DNA from: Rhodoplanes serenus | GTDB lineage: Bacteria > Pseudomonadota > Alphaproteobacteria > Rhizobiales > Xanthobacteraceae | DNA: 37,282 bases | Reading direction: 5' to 3' | Assembly (NCBI GenBank): GCA_945893085.1 | Contig: CAMDEB010000002.1 | Location: 1 to 37,282, forward strand | Shown: one piece after another, positions 1 to 7,075 of the stretch | Position numbering within the stretch: position 1 is the stretch's first letter | How the letters are laid out: each line of letters opens with the position of its first letter | Notes under the pieces: model-generated | What the model saw: the letters and a program-made list of their open reading frames with translations, nothing else | Databases searched by the model: none | Told to the model about the DNA's origin: nothing | Made by a program: the position numbers and the translations under genes

Positions 1-56
1 GCGCGACGGATCTTCGCAATCGTCTCCACGACCAGCATTCCAATCTTGGCTCCCAT
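1..56 (-). CDS. IS21-family transposase IstA-like, N-terminal fragment
   Basis: Only the first 18 codons are in the window, giving MGAKIGMLVVETIAKIRR. The stretch LVVETIAKIRR resembles the beginning of IS21 IstA-type transposases of bradyrhizobia, where it precedes the helix-turn-helix. IstA is the DDE transposase of these elements and works with the ATPase IstB. The ATG at 56 is the first in frame; the second Met (residue 7) is an equally good start. The ORF track omits it because it runs off the edge. The call is tentative because so little is visible. Confidence 0.5.
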   Translation of the reverse strand, partial: MGAKIGMLVVETIAKIRR

Positions 57-148
57 GAAAGTGGAAGCCAGTGTGGACCCTCAGTGCGGGGGGCCCGATT
101 GGACGCCGATCACCCCGAAAACGGGGTCCTTATTCCATGCCGAAACAC
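1..148 (-). mobile_element. Terminal part of an IS21-like insertion sequence, truncated by the window edge
   Basis: Read on the minus strand, the sequence inward from about 148 no longer matches the 24-residue repeat of the neighbouring gene. It runs through a short hairpin (accccg-aaaa-cggggt, 112-127) and a non-coding leader into an ORF starting at 56 whose first residues resemble IS21-family IstA transposases of Rhizobiales. The probable end begins TGTTTCGG at about 147; IS21-family ends usually start with TG. The other end and the istB gene lie outside the window, so the family call rests on a short N-terminus and remembered end sequences. Confidence 0.55.
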
Positions 149-1102
149 ATTCAGAACGCCGACGTTGGTCGATGCGGCACCGGTATCGCCGGTGCCGGAG
201 TTGCCGGTATTGCTGCCGGAGTTGAGAACGCCGACGTTGGTCGAAGCCAGGCCGTTGTTGTCGCTGGTGTTGCCGGTGCGGGTGCCGTCGGCATTGAGCG
301 CGCTGACGTTGGTCGACGCGATGCCGCCGCTCTGCGTGGTATTGCCGGTCCGGGCGCCCGACGCGTCGAGCACGCTGGCATTGGTCGAGGCCAGCGGCGT
401 GTTCGTGCCGTCACCCGTGGTCATGCCCACGCTGGTGTTGTCGCCGATCTGCACCGGGTTGCTGGGAAGATTGGGCACGGCTTGCTTCACCGCTCGGATC
501 TTGTTCTTGGTGATCGCAACGACGGTGCCGCCCTTCTTTTTCACGACCTTCTTGACGGTCACGACTCGTGAGCCGACGGCATTGCCGGAACGGGATATCA
601 CGCGCTGACCGATGGCTTCACCGCGACGCAGGATTCCCCGCGGCGCGTTGCCGAAATTCGCTCCACCTGAAAAGAAATTGCTGCCGCTGAAACCCGGTCC
701 GCTGCCGCCGACCGTGCCGCCAATGACGCCGCTGGTCCCAACGCTGCCGCCGGTCACTCCACCGACGGTGCCGCCGACCGTGCCACCGACCCCGGTGCCG
801 ATCCCGCCGCCGACGCTGCCGCCCGCGCTGATGCCACCCACCGCGCCGGTGCTAATTCCGCCGACCGTACCGCCGATGCTGCCGCCGCCGATTCCACCAA
901 TGGCGCCGCCGACACCGCCGATCGCGCCGCCGACCACGCCACTGCCGACCGAAGTTCCGCCGACGCTGACCTTGCCGCCGCCGACACTGACCTGGGCGTG
1001 CACTGACGTGCCCAATGCCGTGGTCAGGCACAGAGCTGTTAGTCCCATCCGCAAAATCGATCCGATTTCGGAACGGGCCTCGTTATTTGCCTCGTTGTTC
1101 AT
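110..1102 (-). CDS. Secreted glycine-rich repeat protein, 3' end interrupted by an IS
   Basis: About 330 aa from the ATG at 1102, chosen over 1198 because GGGAG lies 8 bases upstream and a signal peptide follows at once (hydrophobic residues about 18-31, predicted cut after VHA near residue 36). The mature part starts with a long low-complexity VGG/IGG region, continues with a basic segment (VVTVKKVVKKKGG), and ends in 24-residue tandem repeats beginning ASTN. Three repeats are complete. The fourth stops after ASTNVGVLN, and the last dozen residues (VFRHGIRTPFSG) are read from IS-end DNA. I recognise no named family. The composition suggests an exported surface or matrix protein, which is inference. 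The predicted product is probably a C-terminally truncated form. Confidence 0.7.
   Translation of the reverse strand: MNNEANNEARSEIGSILRMGLTALCLTTALGTSVHAQVSVGGGKVSVGGTSVGSGVVGGAIGGVGGAIGGIGGGSIGGTVGGISTGAVGGISAGGSVGGGIGTGVGGTVGGTVGGVTGGSVGTSGVIGGTVGGSGPGFSGSNFFSGGANFGNAPRGILRRGEAIGQRVISRSGNAVGSRVVTVKKVVKKKGGTVVAITKNKIRAVKQAVPNLPSNPVQIGDNTSVGMTTGDGTNTPLASTNASVLDASGARTGNTTQSGGIASTNVSALNADGTRTGNTSDNNGLASTNVGVLNSGSNTGNSGTGDTGAASTNVGVLNVFRHGIRTPFSG
149..391 (-). repeat. Tandem 72-bp coding repeats (24-aa ASTN units)
   Basis: On the minus strand, units start at 391, 319, 247 and 175, an exact 72-bp period. Each begins with Ala-Ser-Thr-Asn and carries a TGN motif near its middle. The core (plus strand gacgttggtcga or close variants) recurs at 161, 233, 305 and about 377. 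Unit 4 is cut after nine codons at the presumed IS junction. The units diverge enough to be old duplications under protein-level constraint. Confidence 0.85.
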
Positions 1103-1118
1103 TGACGCATCTCCCACC

Positions 1119-1137
1119 AAAAGCCCGTTGCGGGCTT
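1119..1137 (-). promoter_or_regulatory. Terminator-like hairpin in the 5' leader of the glycine-rich gene
   Basis: On the minus strand, AAGCCCG-CAA-CGGGCTT is a perfect 7-bp stem with a 3-base loop, followed by TT and then the ribosome binding site. It lies 17 bases before the start codon and downstream of the sigma-EcfG-like promoter, so it sits inside the expected leader. It could attenuate transcription or stabilise the messenger. The T-run is short, so termination is not assured. Confidence 0.45.
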
Positions 1138-1167
1138 GTTTTGAGTCCCTGAGGAACCTGTGGAGAT

Positions 1168-1193
1168 AACGGATGCGTGTAAGGCGAAGTTCC
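1168..1193 (-). promoter_or_regulatory. Candidate sigma-EcfG (general stress response) promoter
   Basis: The minus strand reads GGAAC, 17 bases, then CGTT, matching the alphaproteobacterial EcfG consensus GGAAC-N16/17-CGTT. It lies about 65 bases before the start codon of the glycine-rich gene and points at it. The match is exact in both boxes, but such short motifs also occur by chance and I searched only selected upstream regions. Confidence 0.5.
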
Positions 1194-1315
1194 GGCACGC
1201 AATGCTATTTTTAACGTCTGCTACCCGGAACTCTTTTGAATTTCGCCAGCAAATGAGCGGGATGCGACAATAAGGTCATGACGAGCACCCTGCCTGATCG
1301 GGTCGCAACGCCGCC

Positions 1316-3049
1316 TCAATGTCCGGCGGCGTGAGCCCCGCGGGTGCGGGTGTCTGCCGCGCCGATCAAACCTTCCGGTGTGATCATGATCGAGTTGGCC
1401 GAGGTTCCCGGCCGCCGCACCACCACGCGATGACCGCGCGCCTCCAGCGCGCGCACCGCCGTGGCCGGCAGGCTCTCGACCCCCACCTCGTCCGGCAGCC
1501 ATTGGTGATGGATGCGCGGCGCCGTCACCGCATCCGCGACGCTCATGCCGCGGTCGATCACGTTGACGATCACCTGCAGCACCGCGGTGATAATACGGCT
1601 GCCGCCGGGCGACCCGGTGACCAGGAACGGTTTGCCGTCCTTGAGGACGATGGTCGGGGTCATCGACGACAGCGGGCGCTTGCCCGGACCCGGCTCGTTG
1701 GCTTCAAAGCCGATCAGGCCGAAAGCGTTGGGTGAGCCGGGCTTGACGGCGAAGTCGTCGAGTTCGTTGTTCAGCAGAATGCCGGTGCCTTCGGCGACGA
1801 TGCCGACGCCATAGCTGAGATTGAGCGTGTAAGTGTTCGACACCGCATTGCCGAAGCGATCGACGATGGAATAGTGCGTGGTGTTGTCGCTCTCGAACGC
1901 CGCGGGATTGCCGGCATTGATCTCCCGCGAAGGCCGCGTGCGCTCCGGATCGATGGTGGCGCGCTGTGCGGCGGCATAGCGCTTCGAGATCAATCCGGCG
2001 ACCGGCACCTTCACCACATCGGGATCGCCGAGCAACTGCGCGCGATCGGCATAGGCGCGCTTCATCGCTTCGATCATGAAATGCAGCGACTTGGCGTCGC
2101 CTGAGCGCAGGTCGTACTCCTCGAGCACGTTCAGCATTTCGATCAGCAGCACGCCGCCGGAGGAGGGCGGCGGCATCGAGACGATGTCATAGCCGCGATA
2201 CTTGCCACGCACCGGCGTCCGCTCGACGGCGCGATAGCGCTTGAGATCCTCGCGCGTCATCAGGCCGCCGGCCGCGCGCACCGCCGCGACCAGCTTGCCG
2301 GCAATCGGCCCGTCGTAGAATGCACTGGGACCATTGCGCGCGATCGCCGCCAACGATGCGGCAAGATCGCGCTGCACCAGCGTGTCGCCTTCGCGCAGCG
2401 GCATGCCCTGTTTGAGAAAAATCTTGGCCGACGCCGGCCAGCGGGCGAAGCGTCCTGCATTCTCTGGAATGGAGTCGGCGATGTCGGTCGCGACCGGGAT
2501 GCCGTTGCGCGCCAGCGCGATCGCCGGCGCGATCAGTTGCGCCAGCGTGAATCGTCCGGAGCCGTACTTCTGATGCGCGAGTGCCAGCCCCGCGACCGTG
2601 CCCGGCACGCCGACGGCAAGTCCGAGGTCGCGCGACTTCCGCGGGTCGGCCTCGCCGCGCTCGTCGAGATAGGTCGTGCGCGTGGTCGCCGCCGGCGCGG
2701 TCTCGCGGTAGTCGATCGTGAACTGTTCGTTGCGCGCGGCGAGATGGATGACCATGAACCCGCCGCCGCCGATGTTGCCGGCGCGCGGATAGGTGACGGC
2801 GAGGGCGAATCCGATGGCCACCGCGGCGTCGACCGCGTTGCCGCCCTTCTCCAGCACCTCGACGCCGATCCGCGTGGCGTGCCTTTCCTGCGCCGTCACC
2901 ATGCCGTTACGGGCGGTCACCGGCTGGACGCGCGGGAACTCGGCTGTGATCGTGCTGCGTTGCGCCGGGGCGGGGGAGACGGCGCCTGTCGCCAGGAGCA
3001 GGCCGACAATCAGCGCGCGAAGGGGCGTTCGGATCATGCCGCGATTCAT
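1316..3049 (-). CDS. ggt: Gamma-glutamyltransferase / glutathione hydrolase
   Basis: 577 aa, the normal length for bacterial GGT, with an N-terminal signal peptide (cleavage after APAQ near residue 30), so a periplasmic enzyme. It hydrolyses or transfers the gamma-glutamyl group of glutathione and related compounds. The proenzyme self-cleaves before the nucleophilic Thr: DNTTHYS puts the cut between Asn389 and Thr390. Other family motifs are present: RETAP (about 115), NNELDDF (about 427), PLSSMTPT (about 459) and GSPGG (about 479). It is divergent from a TTT transporter operon 75 bp away, so the two may be co-regulated and act on related substrates, which is inference. The start gives a complete signal peptide; a second Met at residue 5 is possible. 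Confidence 0.93.
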   Translation of the reverse strand: MNRGMIRTPLRALIVGLLLATGAVSPAPAQRSTITAEFPRVQPVTARNGMVTAQERHATRIGVEVLEKGGNAVDAAVAIGFALAVTYPRAGNIGGGGFMVIHLAARNEQFTIDYRETAPAATTRTTYLDERGEADPRKSRDLGLAVGVPGTVAGLALAHQKYGSGRFTLAQLIAPAIALARNGIPVATDIADSIPENAGRFARWPASAKIFLKQGMPLREGDTLVQRDLAASLAAIARNGPSAFYDGPIAGKLVAAVRAAGGLMTREDLKRYRAVERTPVRGKYRGYDIVSMPPPSSGGVLLIEMLNVLEEYDLRSGDAKSLHFMIEAMKRAYADRAQLLGDPDVVKVPVAGLISKRYAAAQRATIDPERTRPSREINAGNPAAFESDNTTHYSIVDRFGNAVSNTYTLNLSYGVGIVAEGTGILLNNELDDFAVKPGSPNAFGLIGFEANEPGPGKRPLSSMTPTIVLKDGKPFLVTGSPGGSRIITAVLQVIVNVIDRGMSVADAVTAPRIHHQWLPDEVGVESLPATAVRALEARGHRVVVRRPGTSANSIMITPEGLIGAADTRTRGAHAAGH

Positions 3050-3124
3050 GCCGCGAGCCTATCCGAAGCCAGGCGGCGGTGGTACCGTTTACGACTTGCG
3101 ATAAAAAATCTGGGGAGGATGACC

Positions 3125-4108
3125 ATGCTGACACGTCGCACGACGCTAGCTGGGCTCGCCGCGGGCACCGCGGCGCTCGCTTGCAGTTCGGTTCCGGCCT
3201 GGAGCCAGAACTTCACCAAACAGGTGCACATGATCGTGCCCTATGGGCCGGGCGGCACGTCGGACATCCTGGCGCGGCTGATCGGGCCGAAGCTGTCGGC
3301 GGCGATCGGTCAGCCGGTCATCGTCGAGAACAAGCCGAGTGCATCGGGCAACATCGGCGCCGATTTCGTCGCCAAGCAGGCGGGCGATGGCCACACCCTG
3401 CTGATCACCGACGTCGGCACGATCGCGACGCAGCCCAGCCTGGTGAAGAAGCTGTCCTTCGATGTGCAGAAGGACTTGGTGCCGATCGGCATGGTGATGT
3501 TCTCGCCGTATTGTTTTGCCGTGCATCCCTCACTGCCGGTGAGCACGTTTGCGGAACTCATCGCCTACGACAAGGCCAACCCCGGCAAGCTCAACGTCGG
3601 CAACAGCGGCGTCGGCTCGATCCAACATCTGCTGGCGATCGTGATCGCCAAGAAATACGGGCTCAAATGGGGCATGGTGCCCTACCGCGGCGGCGCGCCG
3701 GCAGTCCGCGCCGTGGTTTCCAACGAAAGCAACGTGATCTTCAACGGCGCGCTGGCGACCATGCCATTCGTCAAGCAGGGTCAGCTCAAAGGCATCGCGG
3801 TGTCGGGCGACAAGCGTCTGCCCGGCTTGCCGGACCTGCCGAACTTCAAGGAACTCGACATGCCGATCGTGGAGGTCGGCTCCTGGCAAGGCCTCCTCGC
3901 GAGCAAGGGCACGCCCCCGGCGATGGCGGCGCGGCTCAACTCCGAAATCAAAAAGATTTTGGCGATGCCGGAGATCGCCAACAAGATCGTCGAGTTGGGC
4001 GGCGAGGTGCGCACCGACACGCCGGAACAGTTCGGCGCATGGATCGCCAAAGCGATCGTCGACTGGGGCGCGGTGGTGAAGGCGGAGAACCTGCAGACCG
4101 ACGGCTGA
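3125..4108 (+). CDS. Bug/TctC-family solute-binding protein of a TTT transporter
   Basis: 327 aa periplasmic binding protein for a tripartite tricarboxylate transporter; these bind carboxylates or other small solutes. The signal peptide contains TRRTTLAG, compatible with Tat or Sec export, and ends near AWSQ. Family marks are VPYGPGGTSDILAR after the mature N-terminus, the VENKPSASG segment, and VPYRGGAPA in the middle. The ATG at 3125 has GGAGG six bases upstream; the ATG at 3119 is too close to it. The ORF track's longer version (2537) is antisense to ggt and not real. It is followed by tctB and tctA in one operon. The ligand cannot be told from sequence. Confidence 0.92.
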   Translation: MLTRRTTLAGLAAGTAALACSSVPAWSQNFTKQVHMIVPYGPGGTSDILARLIGPKLSAAIGQPVIVENKPSASGNIGADFVAKQAGDGHTLLITDVGTIATQPSLVKKLSFDVQKDLVPIGMVMFSPYCFAVHPSLPVSTFAELIAYDKANPGKLNVGNSGVGSIQHLLAIVIAKKYGLKWGMVPYRGGAPAVRAVVSNESNVIFNGALATMPFVKQGQLKGIAVSGDKRLPGLPDLPNFKELDMPIVEVGSWQGLLASKGTPPAMAARLNSEIKKILAMPEIANKIVELGGEVRTDTPEQFGAWIAKAIVDWGAVVKAENLQTDG

Positions 4109-4131
4109 GATCGTTGCGCGAGCAGGAAAAC

Positions 4132-4578
4132 ATGACCCTGCGCGTCAATGTTCCCGATCTCGCCTTCGCGGCGTTTCTGGTCGCACTGGGTGCGTTCGCC
4201 TTCGCGCTGGCGTCCAACCTTTCGGTCGGCACCGCGGCGGCGATGGGCCCGGGCTACGTGCCGCGCGGGCTCGCCGGCATCATCATGGTCTATGGCGTGG
4301 TGCTCGGCTTGCGCGCGGCGTTCACCGGACGGCAGGCGTTTCCGGGGATTGCGTGGCGGCCGCTGCTGCTGATCACAGCTGCGGTCGCGCTGTTTGCGAT
4401 CCTGCTGCCGCGGGCCGGCCTCGCGCTGACGAGCCTCGCGGTGGTGATCTGTTCGGGATTTGCCGCCTACGATGTGCGGCTGCGCGAGAACGCGCTGCTC
4501 GCGGTCGCGCTGGCGATCTTTGCGGTGCTGCTGTTCGTCACGGTGCTCGGATTGCCGATTCCGGTTTGGCCGCAATGA
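4132..4578 (+). CDS. TctB-family small membrane subunit of the TTT transporter
   Basis: 148 aa, typical for TctB. About four hydrophobic segments can be seen (residues roughly 8-26, 43-62, 74-105 and 117-141). It pairs with the large TctA subunit to form the inner-membrane part of the transporter. The start is the ATG at 4132 with AGGA just upstream, 23 bases after the tctC stop. The long ORF reported from 3079 is a frame-shadow of tctC joined to this gene. TctB proteins are poorly conserved, so the call rests on hydropathy, length and position between tctC and tctA. Confidence 0.85.
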   Translation: MTLRVNVPDLAFAAFLVALGAFAFALASNLSVGTAAAMGPGYVPRGLAGIIMVYGVVLGLRAAFTGRQAFPGIAWRPLLLITAAVALFAILLPRAGLALTSLAVVICSGFAAYDVRLRENALLAVALAIFAVLLFVTVLGLPIPVWPQ

Positions 4579-4591
4579 GTGGAGCGGCGGC

Positions 4592-6091
4592 GTGGACCTG
4601 ATCGCCAATCTCGCCACCGGGTTCGGGGTTGCGCTGACGCCGGCCAATCTCGGCTTCTGCCTGCTCGGCGCACTGATCGGCACGCTGGTCGGCGTGCTGC
4701 CCGGCATCGCGCCGATCACCACCATCGCGATCCTGCTGCCGTTCACGTTTTCGCTGCCGCCGACCTCGTCGCTCATCATGCTGGCGGGAATTTTCTACGG
4801 CGCACAATACGGCGGCTCGACCACGGCGATCCTGGTCAACGTGCCGGGCGAATCCTCCGCCATCGTCACCTGCCTCGATGGCCATCAGATGGCCAAGCAG
4901 GGCCGCGCTGGACCGGCGCTCGCCATTGCCGCCATCGCCTCGTTCGTCGCCGGCACCATCGCCACGCTGGTGATCGCCACCGCGAGCGTGCCGATGAGCT
5001 GGCTGGCGCTCAAATTCAACGCCGCCGAGTATTTCAGCCTGATGGTGCTGGGTCTGACCGGTGCGGTCGTGCTCGCGGCCGGCGCGCCGGAGAAGGCGGT
5101 GGCGATGGTGCTGGTCGGACTGCTGCTCGGCCTGGTCGGCATCGACGTCAACACCGGCACGCCGCGCATGACCATGGACATCGCCGAGCTCGGCGACGGC
5201 ATCGGCTTCGTGCCGATCGCCATCGGCCTGTTCGGCATCGCCGAGCTTGCGGTCACGCTCGGCAGGCCGCGGGACCACAGCCTGTTGTCGTTCAAGCTCA
5301 GCAATCTTTGGCCAAGCTGGGCGGAAATCCGCCAGTGCATTCCGGCGATGTTGCGCGGCACCGTGCTGGGCTCGGTGCTCGGCGTACTGCCCGGCGGCGG
5401 CGCGGCGCTGTCGTCGTTCGCGGCCTACGCGTTGGAGAAGAAGTGGTCGCGCCATCCGGAGCGTTTCGGCCGCGGCGCAATTGAAGGTGTCGCCGCGCCA
5501 GAGGCTGCCAACAACGCCGGTGCGCAGACCAGCTTCATTCCGCTGCTGACGCTCGGCATCCCCGGCAACGCCATCATGGCGCTGATGGTCGGCGCGATGA
5601 TGATCCAGGGCGTGCAGCCCGGACCGCAGGTGATGACCGCGCAGCCGCAATTGTTCTGGGGCGTGATCGCGTCGATGTGGCTCGGCAACCTGATGCTGAT
5701 CGTGCTCAACCTGCCGATGATCGGGCTGTGGGTGTCGCTGCTGCGGGTGCCTTACCGGCTGATGTTTCCGGCGATCGTGCTGTTCTGCTGCATCGGCACC
5801 TATTCGGTCGGCAACACGGTGTTCGACATCTGGGCGATGCTGCTGTTCGGCGTGCTCGGCGTGTTCTTCTACAAGGTCGGCGCGGAGCCGGCGCCGTTCA
5901 TCCTCGGCTTCATCCTCGGCCCGCTGATGGAGGAGAACTTCCGACGCGCCATGTATCTCTCGCGCGGCGATCCGCTGGTGTTCATCGAGCGGCCGATCAG
6001 CGCGGTGCTGCTGCTGATGTCGCTGGCGCTGCTGGTGATCCTGGTGCTGCCGGCGGTGAAGAAGAAACGGGAAGAGGTGTTCCAGGAGTAG
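4592..6091 (+). CDS. TctA-family large permease subunit of the TTT transporter
   Basis: 499 aa with about ten or more membrane segments, the family's normal length. Conserved TctA stretches include GVLPGIAPITT near residue 30, YGAQYGGSTTAIL near 70, a second LGVLPGGGAALSSF, and the loop EAANNAGAQTSFIPLLTLGIPGN. It is the substrate-translocating, sodium- or proton-coupled subunit. The start is taken as the GTG at 4592, with GGAG seven bases upstream; the ATG at 4460 would put a meaningless Arg/Cys-rich tail in front, overlapping tctB. It completes the tctC-tctB-tctA operon and ends 12 bases before the convergent hydrolase. Confidence 0.92.
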   Translation: MDLIANLATGFGVALTPANLGFCLLGALIGTLVGVLPGIAPITTIAILLPFTFSLPPTSSLIMLAGIFYGAQYGGSTTAILVNVPGESSAIVTCLDGHQMAKQGRAGPALAIAAIASFVAGTIATLVIATASVPMSWLALKFNAAEYFSLMVLGLTGAVVLAAGAPEKAVAMVLVGLLLGLVGIDVNTGTPRMTMDIAELGDGIGFVPIAIGLFGIAELAVTLGRPRDHSLLSFKLSNLWPSWAEIRQCIPAMLRGTVLGSVLGVLPGGGAALSSFAAYALEKKWSRHPERFGRGAIEGVAAPEAANNAGAQTSFIPLLTLGIPGNAIMALMVGAMMIQGVQPGPQVMTAQPQLFWGVIASMWLGNLMLIVLNLPMIGLWVSLLRVPYRLMFPAIVLFCCIGTYSVGNTVFDIWAMLLFGVLGVFFYKVGAEPAPFILGFILGPLMEENFRRAMYLSRGDPLVFIERPISAVLLLMSLALLVILVLPAVKKKREEVFQE

Positions 6092-6103
6092 CGCTGGCGC
6101 GCG

Positions 6104-7075
6104 CTACGCCGCGCCTTCGTCCAGGAACGCCTGCACCGCTGCGAACAGTGCCCCGCGGCTCCTCTCGATCATCATATGGTGCGTGCCTTCGGCCAGCATG
6201 ACGAAGCGCTTGCCGGGCGAGTTGACCAATAGCGGGAACAGCGTCTGCGACATGTAGGGCGGCGTGTCGCTATCCCATTCGCCGAGCACGATCAGCGTCG
6301 GCGCGGTGATCTTCGCCGGGTCGTACATCGGCTTTCCAGCCAGCCAGAACTCCGCCGTGTCCTGCACGGTGCCATTCGGCGCGCGGATCACCGGCGGGTT
6401 CTGTTTCGCGCCGACTGGATCGGTTGCCCAGTTGGCCTTGCTCCATTGCTCGAACCAGCCGGCGGGAATGTGGTCGGCCTTCTTGTGATTGGGCACACCG
6501 GCCAGCCAGCGTGCTTTCGCCTGCTCGGTGGTCACGGTGCGGTAGGCGCCGATCGGGTCCGAGCCGCCGTGAATGTGCGACGGCGTGGTGCGCAGCCACG
6601 ACGGTGCGTAGAGCATCAAACGCGCCACCTTGTCTGGATTCTGCGTCGTGTAAGTCGCCATCTGCGCGCAGCCCCACGACCAGCCGAGCAGGTTGAGGCG
6701 TGTCAGCTTACGGCGCTTGAGGATCATGTCGACGACCGAGCCGACATCCTTTACCGCTTGCGGCGTGCGCACCACCGGCGCATTGGCCTCAGGCTTGTCG
6801 TTCATCTCTTTCGGCCGGGTCGAGCGGCCATAGCCGCGCACGTCGAGGCAATAGACGTCGTAGCCGTGCGAGGCGATGTACTCCATCCACGACTGACTGC
6901 CGAGCGGCAGGTCGAACATGCTGTGCGCGGGATAGGTCGAGCCGTGCACGTAGAGCAAGGTGCGTTCCGGCGTGAACGACGTCATGTCCGCCGGTCGCTT
7001 GTTGCGGACATAGATTTCGATGCCCGGATCGGAGGGCACCATCATTTCTTCGGTGACAAGTTGCGGGGCGCTCAC
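6104..7075 (-). CDS. Alpha/beta-fold hydrolase
   Basis: 323 aa, no signal peptide, so probably cytoplasmic. The nucleophile elbow is GWSWG (Ser133), HG in LYVHGS is the oxyanion region, GEWDSD (Asp268 or Asp270) offers the acid, and GTHHMM (His299 or His300) the catalytic His. The fold covers esterases, lactonases and C-C hydrolases, and the sequence does not choose between them. The start overlaps the stop of the upstream enolase-superfamily gene by 4 bp (ATGA), so the two are translationally coupled. A role downstream of that enzyme, for example opening a lactone, is plausible but inferred. Confidence 0.85.
   Translation of the reverse strand: MSAPQLVTEEMMVPSDPGIEIYVRNKRPADMTSFTPERTLLYVHGSTYPAHSMFDLPLGSQSWMEYIASHGYDVYCLDVRGYGRSTRPKEMNDKPEANAPVVRTPQAVKDVGSVVDMILKRRKLTRLNLLGWSWGCAQMATYTTQNPDKVARLMLYAPSWLRTTPSHIHGGSDPIGAYRTVTTEQAKARWLAGVPNHKKADHIPAGWFEQWSKANWATDPVGAKQNPPVIRAPNGTVQDTAEFWLAGKPMYDPAKITAPTLIVLGEWDSDTPPYMSQTLFPLLVNSPGKRFVMLAEGTHHMMIERSRGALFAAVQAFLDEGAA

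Noticed and set aside
149-391. Evenly spaced 72-bp repeats as a possible CRISPR array
   Set aside because: The repeats are in frame, encode a 24-residue protein repeat, and have no constant repeat with unique spacers.
2537-3118. The upstream part of the 523-aa ORF covering the first Bug gene
   Set aside because: It lies antisense to ggt and precedes a perfect ribosome site and signal peptide at 3125.
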